From the NCBI RefSeq assembly GCF_047824785.1, contig NZ_CP181167.1, forward strand, positions 992,001 through 1,056,000: a stretch of 64,000 bases of DNA, written 5' to 3'. A program made the position numbers and the translations under genes. The stretch is from Nitrobacter sp039808345. GTDB taxonomy: Bacteria; Pseudomonadota; Alphaproteobacteria; Rhizobiales; Xanthobacteraceae. A model generated the notes under the pieces. That model had not been told where the DNA came from, searched no databases, and saw nothing but the letters and a program-made list of their open reading frames with translations. Of this stretch, positions 60,609-64,000 are shown piece after piece. The first letter of the stretch is position 1. Each line of letters starts with the position of its first letter.

Positions 60609-62127
60609 GGCGCGCCTCCCCAGTCTGACGCAGGGCGTCATATCGCTCGACGTCGGCCTGCGGCTCGCTCGTCAGCGTCAGGGCCTTGGGCGCCGGAACG
60701 GCAGGCGGGTCGAGCGGTTTGCCGTCCACCAGGCGGTGCAGCAGGTTCAGGATATGGGTCTTGGTGGGCGCGCCCGCCTCGATGGCCAGTTCGACGGCGG
60801 CGAGCACGGCCTGCTCGTCATGCTGCAGGACCAGGGCCAGGATCTCGACCATCTCCCGATCGCCGCCGGGCGTCTTGAGCAGGCGCTGTTGCAGGGAGCG
60901 GAACGCAGGCGGCAGTTCGGCGAAGGGGGCGCCGTTGCGCAGGGCTCCCGGCTTGCGCTGCAGGACGGCGAGGTAATGCCGCCAGTCGTAGACCGTCGTG
61001 CTCTGACGGTTATGGGAGCGGGCGAAGACGCGTCGATGCTCGCAGATGACCCGCCCCTCTGCGACGACGGCGATCCGCTCGGGATAGACGCGCAGGCTGA
61101 CGGGCCGGTTGGCGAAGGAAGCTGGCGCGCTGTAGCGATTGCGTTCCAGATGAACGAGGCAGGTCGGCGAGACGCGCTTGACGTATTCGACGAAGCCGTC
61201 GAAGGGCCGGGTCATCTCCATCAGGCGCGGGGCTTCTTCAGCCCATGCGTCGGCGATGGAGCCGGGCCGGACGCCATGCGGAATCTCGGTCCAGAGCTCC
61301 CGGCATCGTCTCTCAAGCCAGTCGTTGAGCGCCGCCAACGATGCAAAGTTCGGCATGGGCTGCCAGAGCCGATGCCTGGCGTCCTGAACGTTCTTCTCGA
61401 TCTGGCCTTTCTCCCAGCCTGATGCGGGATTGCAGAACTCGGCCTCGAACATGAAGTGGCTGACCATCGCCGAGAAGCGGGCGTTGACCTGGCGCTGCTT
61501 GCCCCGACCGACCTTGTCGACGGCGGTGCGCATGTTGTCGTAGATGCCCCGCTGCGGAACGCCGCCGAAGACCCGGAAGGCATGGTTGTGGGCGTCGAAC
61601 AGCATCTCGTGGGTTTGCTGCGGATAGGCCCGCAGGATGAAGGCGCGGCTGCAGGAGAGCTTGAAGTGGGCGACCTGCAGCTTGGTCCGCTCACCGCCGA
61701 TGATCGCCCAGTCCTCCGACCAGTCGAACTGGAAGGCCTCGCCTGGCTGGAACGCCAGGGGCACGTAGGCGCCGCGACTGCTGGTCTGCTGCTCCCTCTG
61801 CCGGGCGGCCTTCCACTCGCGTGCGAACGCCGCCACGCGGTTGTAGGAGCCTTCATACCCGAGCGCGACCAGATCGGCGTGCAACTGCCGGATCGTCCGC
61901 TTCTGCTTGCGGGATCTGCCCGCCTCCAGCCGGAGCATGTGGGATAGCTTGTCGGCGTAAGGATCGAGCTTGCTTGCGCGCTCGGGGACGTTGAACCGGG
62001 GCTCCACGCTGTCCGCGCGCAGATACTTGCGGACCGTGTTCCTCGACAGACCTGTGCGCCGCGAGATCTCCCGGATCGAGAAATGGTCCCGATGGCGCCA
62101 GCGCCGGATGACGCTCAATAACTCCAT
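60598..62127 (-). CDS. istA: IS21-family transposase IstA
   Basis: This 509-residue transposase has a helix-turn-helix SIREISRRTGLSRNTVRKYL near the N terminus. The integrase core includes EAFQFDWSEDWAIIGGERTK, GVPQRGIYDNMRTAVDKVG and ASGWEKGQIEKNVQDARHRL (D, D, E), and the beta domain is at LERNRYSAPASFANRPVSLR. ATG 62127 follows GGAG by 9 bases. No stop or frameshift is seen, so the element may be functional. Confidence 0.93.
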   Translation of the reverse strand: MELLSVIRRWRHRDHFSIREISRRTGLSRNTVRKYLRADSVEPRFNVPERASKLDPYADKLSHMLRLEAGRSRKQKRTIRQLHADLVALGYEGSYNRVAAFAREWKAARQREQQTSSRGAYVPLAFQPGEAFQFDWSEDWAIIGGERTKLQVAHFKLSCSRAFILRAYPQQTHEMLFDAHNHAFRVFGGVPQRGIYDNMRTAVDKVGRGKQRQVNARFSAMVSHFMFEAEFCNPASGWEKGQIEKNVQDARHRLWQPMPNFASLAALNDWLERRCRELWTEIPHGVRPGSIADAWAEEAPRLMEMTRPFDGFVEYVKRVSPTCLVHLERNRYSAPASFANRPVSLRVYPERIAVVAEGRVICEHRRVFARSHNRQSTTVYDWRHYLAVLQRKPGALRNGAPFAELPPAFRSLQQRLLKTPGGDREMVEILALVLQHDEQAVLAAVELAIEAGAPTKTHILNLLHRLVDGKPLDPPAVPAPKALTLTSEPQADVERYDALRQTGEARHAS

Positions 62128-62260
62128 GCTGATCACTCCGTTCTCTCCCGCTCTCATCGCGGGGAAAAGGTTCCAACATGGGTCAAATCTCGATGGAAAA
62201 ACCTCAGCTTCCCGGGTCAACTCTCAGTGGAAATCAACACAGACTAGCCTGCGAGGACCC

Positions 62261-63055
62261 TCAGTGTCCGTCCACGCCTGACATTTGGGGAAGGAAGGCG
62301 GCGAACTCGCCCTGAAGCGGCATCCCATAGGAGTCTCCCAGGGCACTGACCTGATAACCCACCGACTTGCGGATCGCCCTAAGCGCAGATTCAAATGCCA
62401 GCCAATCCGGATCGCGGCCGTCGCATCGCAAGGTGCTTAGGTCGAACCGTTCGACGGCATCAAAGAAGTGTCGTATCGTCTGCCCTAGCGCTACGATCAC
62501 GGTGTCGAGCGGGCTGCCGGCGGCGCAGTCACGACGTAGCCGGGTGAGACCATGCCGAAGGTTCTCAAGAGACATTCGCACACGATCGGGAAACTCGGCG
62601 TCGAAGGTGGCCCAGAATGTTCGGCGGTCCTCGAATAAAGCGATGATCTCTCGAGCTAGGCCGGGTGCCATCTGGCCAGACCGAAGCAGTTCGATGCTGC
62701 TCGACCAGCCATGTTGACGAACTTCTCTAATCATAATCTCGTGGTCGCGCTTCCAATTGCGCAACTGCTCCGCACGGAAGCCACCACTATCCTTGTCGAC
62801 CATATCGCCACATTCGCGGCACAGCCAAAGACCATTGGCGCTCGACCGACGTTCAGATTCGCTTTGACCCGGATCGTACCGCGGGCCGCCTTCGGCCGCC
62901 GCACAAATATGCGCGGCGTGCCCGGTTCCAAGGCCGCGCTCACCGCCCGATCGAGGGCCTGAGGTCAACCGAAGGCAATGTGGGTTCGAGCAGAAATGCG
63001 CCGCTCGTATCGCGAGCTCACGCTTTACCGACAGTTTGAATTCATGACGTGGCAT
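62261..63055 (-). CDS. HNH-type zinc-finger nuclease domain protein
   Basis: This 264-residue protein starts MPRHEFKLSVKRELAIRAAH. An HNH core with a zinc site is seen at about 20-110: HFCSNPHCLRLT (C-x4-C), GHAAHICAAAEGGPRYDPG (the first His), and NGLWLCRECGDMVDKD (Asn, C-x2-C). The helical C-terminal part (EIIALFEDRRTFWATFDAEF, LRHGLTRLRRDC) is not known to me. It may be a nuclease of the mobile region, possibly for defence. Its stop lies just outside the IS21 tip. Confidence 0.75.
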   Translation of the reverse strand: MPRHEFKLSVKRELAIRAAHFCSNPHCLRLTSGPRSGGERGLGTGHAAHICAAAEGGPRYDPGQSESERRSSANGLWLCRECGDMVDKDSGGFRAEQLRNWKRDHEIMIREVRQHGWSSSIELLRSGQMAPGLAREIIALFEDRRTFWATFDAEFPDRVRMSLENLRHGLTRLRRDCAAGSPLDTVIVALGQTIRHFFDAVERFDLSTLRCDGRDPDWLAFESALRAIRKSVGYQVSALGDSYGMPLQGEFAAFLPQMSGVDGH

Positions 63056-63135
63056 CGGGTCTCCGTCGAATGGGACGGCTTCCCAAAGCCGCTCTGCTGC
63101 ACCCGCTCGGTGAGCCCCGGCTCATTTTCGAAGGA

Positions 63136-63220
63136 TGGTGCGGGTGGTCGGAATCGAACCGACACTCCTTTCGGAACCGGATTTTGAATCCGGCGCGTCT
63201 ACCAGTTCCACCACACCCGC
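63136..63220 (-). tRNA. tRNA-Leu (anticodon CAA)
   Basis: The 85-base gene, including encoded CCA, folds fully: acceptor GCGGGTG/CACCCGC, anticodon stem CCGGA/TCCGG with loop TTCAAAA (anticodon CAA), a long variable arm (TTCCGAAAGGAGT) as in all leucine tRNAs, and the TTCGATT T-loop. It reads TTG codons. Confidence 0.97.
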
Positions 63221-63377
63221 ACATTTGCCGCCGATTCTAGCCGACGCTCTCTGCACCTATACTGCACCTAGAGCGAAAACTGAATATCGCCAGCCTCTTT
63301 TCCTTCCTTCCCAACCCTCTGAAAGCACGTCGTTTTCAACTCGTCGTGTTTTCCTGTGGATTGGTAGACAAACCACT
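63221..63377. other. Junction DNA between the intact and broken tRNA-Leu genes
   Basis: About 157 bp with no gene. CTGCACCTATACTGCACCTA is a short direct repeat at 63252-63271. Confidence 0.4.
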
Positions 63378-63416
63378 TTTTGAGTCGAGCGCGTCTACCA
63401 GTTCCGCCACAGGGGC
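63378..63416 (-). pseudogene. 5' half of a tRNA-Leu(CAA) gene, broken in the anticodon loop
   Basis: On the minus strand GCCCCTGTGGCGGAACTGGT then AGACGCGCTCGACTCAAAA is the acceptor strand, D arm, and 5' anticodon stem and loop of a leucine tRNA with anticodon CAA. After CTCAAAA the 3' stem TCGAG should follow, but the DNA instead reads AGTGGTTTG, and no 3' half is found in the window. Confidence 0.88.
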
Positions 63417-63608
63417 ATTCGCAAGTCACACCCGAATGCGGCCATGACCTTGCGAAGCGGGGCGGACTATAGCGACCGATCCTCGCCGGTCAACCCGGCT
63501 GCGCCAGGTGCCATCTGCGCCAAGGTGGCCTTGGTCCGAATGGCCGCGCGGAGCGAGGGCCGCCGGCTCGACAGCGGCAAGGCTCGCAGGCTATAGAGCA
63601 TCTCCCGG
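63417..63608. other. Resident DNA right of the broken tRNA
   Basis: No gene seen. It would have held the promoter of the broken tRNA-Leu. Confidence 0.35.
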
Positions 63609-63718
63609 CCAGAGCATTTTCCGGCTAAGTGGCATCCGGTTCGGGTGAAAACAACGCGTCAGATCAAATGATAAGAGCGCCGCTTCCGATTTCGTTAGAA
63701 GCGGAAAGGCTTCGGGAC
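63609..63718 (-). repeat. Dispersed repeat B, opposite orientation, diverged
   Basis: On the minus strand: CCTTTCCGCTTCTAACGAAA with its pairing strand, then GACGCGTTGTTTTCACCCGA and CACTTAGCCGGAAAATGCTC. It lies just upstream of dsbB. Confidence 0.75.
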
Positions 63719-63754
63719 GCATGTGGCAGGCCGGACGCTCAGCCGGAGGAAGCT

Positions 63755-64000
63755 GTGACTCTTGACACCGTCGTGAAACCAGCCTCCGCAGCCGGCAACA
63801 GAAAAACCGCTTTTGCCGCGGCGCTGGCCGTTGCCTTCATCGCTGCCGCGACCCTCGCAGGCGCATGGTTCTTTCAGCTCGTGCTGGAGATCGTGCCGTG
63901 TCCGCTCTGCCTGCAGCAGCGCTATGCCTACTATTTGGCGATCCCTTTCGCCCTGCTTCTGGCCTTTGCCATCGCGAAGGGCGCGCCACGTTGCCTCATC
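63755..64000 (+). CDS. dsbB: Disulfide bond formation protein DsbB (5' part, runs off the right edge)
   Basis: DsbB re-oxidises DsbA and passes electrons to quinone. The first 82 codons are in the window: two transmembrane helices (AAALAVAFIAAATLAGAWFF and YYLAIPFALLLAFAIAKG) around the redox-active loop VPCPLCLQQRYAY with its Cys-x2-Cys. The start is GTG 63755, just after CGGAGGAAGCT. It is the first chromosomal gene beyond the accessory region. Confidence 0.92.
   Translation, partial: MTLDTVVKPASAAGNRKTAFAAALAVAFIAAATLAGAWFFQLVLEIVPCPLCLQQRYAYYLAIPFALLLAFAIAKGAPRCLI

Larger units (their letters stand above)
59743..62239 (-). mobile_element. IS21-family insertion sequence
   Basis: The element is about 2.5 kb and carries istA and istB on the minus strand. 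Both tips share TGTTGATTTCCACTGAGAGT followed by TGACCCGGGA. Inside each end a second, related box occurs (TTTCCACCGAGAAGTGACCC on the left; the mirror of GGGTCAAATCTCGATGGAAA on the right), giving the multiple terminal repeats typical of IS21. No target duplication can be seen at the ends I chose. It lies 21 bp downstream of the HNH gene stop. Confidence 0.9.

Overview
The window looks like chromosomal DNA of an alphaproteobacterium of the Bradyrhizobium/Nitrobacter/Rhodopseudomonas group (Nitrobacteraceae). The evidence is the high GC content, the CycM-type membrane cytochrome c, TlpA, the argH-lptM-lysA block, an Irr-type iron box, and many copies of a roughly 105 bp hairpin repeat that ends in a conserved 'ACGCGTTTTCTTCACGCG ... 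CTTCGCTCGAAAACGCTATAG' half. The genus is an inference; Nitrobacter is plausible but not proven.

Layout. 0-4 kb: the start of minD, minC, a frameshifted DUF6481 gene, an exported formylglycine-generating-enzyme-like protein and a NarK-type nitrate/nitrite transporter. 4.4-5.6 kb: an intact IS3-family element, followed by remains of an IS21-type end. 6-8.6 kb: a large exported protein with a papain/NlpC-like Cys-His pair, and a VOC-fold protein. 8.7-14.8 kb: a complete pqqABCDE operon (including the 31-codon pqqA), a proline-rich membrane protein and a di-haem cytochrome c. 15-20.2 kb: a lipid-like cluster of glycosyltransferase (with an in-frame 24 bp triplication), PmtA-type methyltransferase, polytopic membrane protein, membrane-anchored class III aminotransferase and phosphatidylserine decarboxylase. 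20.5-28.8 kb: iron uptake, with an ICE/Irr-like box, a TonB-dependent receptor, a PiuC hydroxylase, an FMN 2-hydroxyacid dehydrogenase, exbB-exbD-tonB and an IalB-family protein. 29-37.6 kb: small membrane protein, a Rhizobiales-type hypothetical protein, SufT, CycM, lysA, lptM, argH, tlpA. 38-42.4 kb: a giant exported G8/CEMIP-like beta-helix protein. 42.5-45.9 kb: a tiny hydrophilic protein and nirBD behind a very good sigma-54 promoter. 46-53.4 kb: GST, DUF5996 and a FecI-FecR-FecA type surface-signalling iron system, then a quinone oxidoreductase.

53.5-63.4 kb is an accessory region. It holds a decaying mobilisation module (MobC, relaxase, two small proteins, VirD4/TraG-type coupling protein) with a probable or certain lesion in each of its three conserved genes, a HigBA-like toxin-antitoxin pair, a stray 50-residue aa3 oxidase subunit IV gene, a duplicated exported protein, an IS21-family element and an HNH protein. 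It ends at an intact tRNA-Leu(CAA), next to the 5' half of a second, broken tRNA-Leu(CAA). That arrangement suggests insertion into the anticodon loop of the resident tRNA with a replacement copy supplied. The window ends inside dsbB.

Functionally, the TonB receptors at 20.6 and 49.8 kb would be energised by the ExbBD-TonB complex at 25.8-28.3 kb. NarK and NirBD would serve nitrate/nitrite assimilation. PQQ made by the pqq operon would serve quinoprotein dehydrogenases that are not in this window, perhaps with the adjacent di-haem cytochrome. No wholly new multi-gene system could be demonstrated from sequence alone. The best candidates for a second look are the lipid-like cluster, the G8/CEMIP-like protein and the tRNA-Leu replacement.
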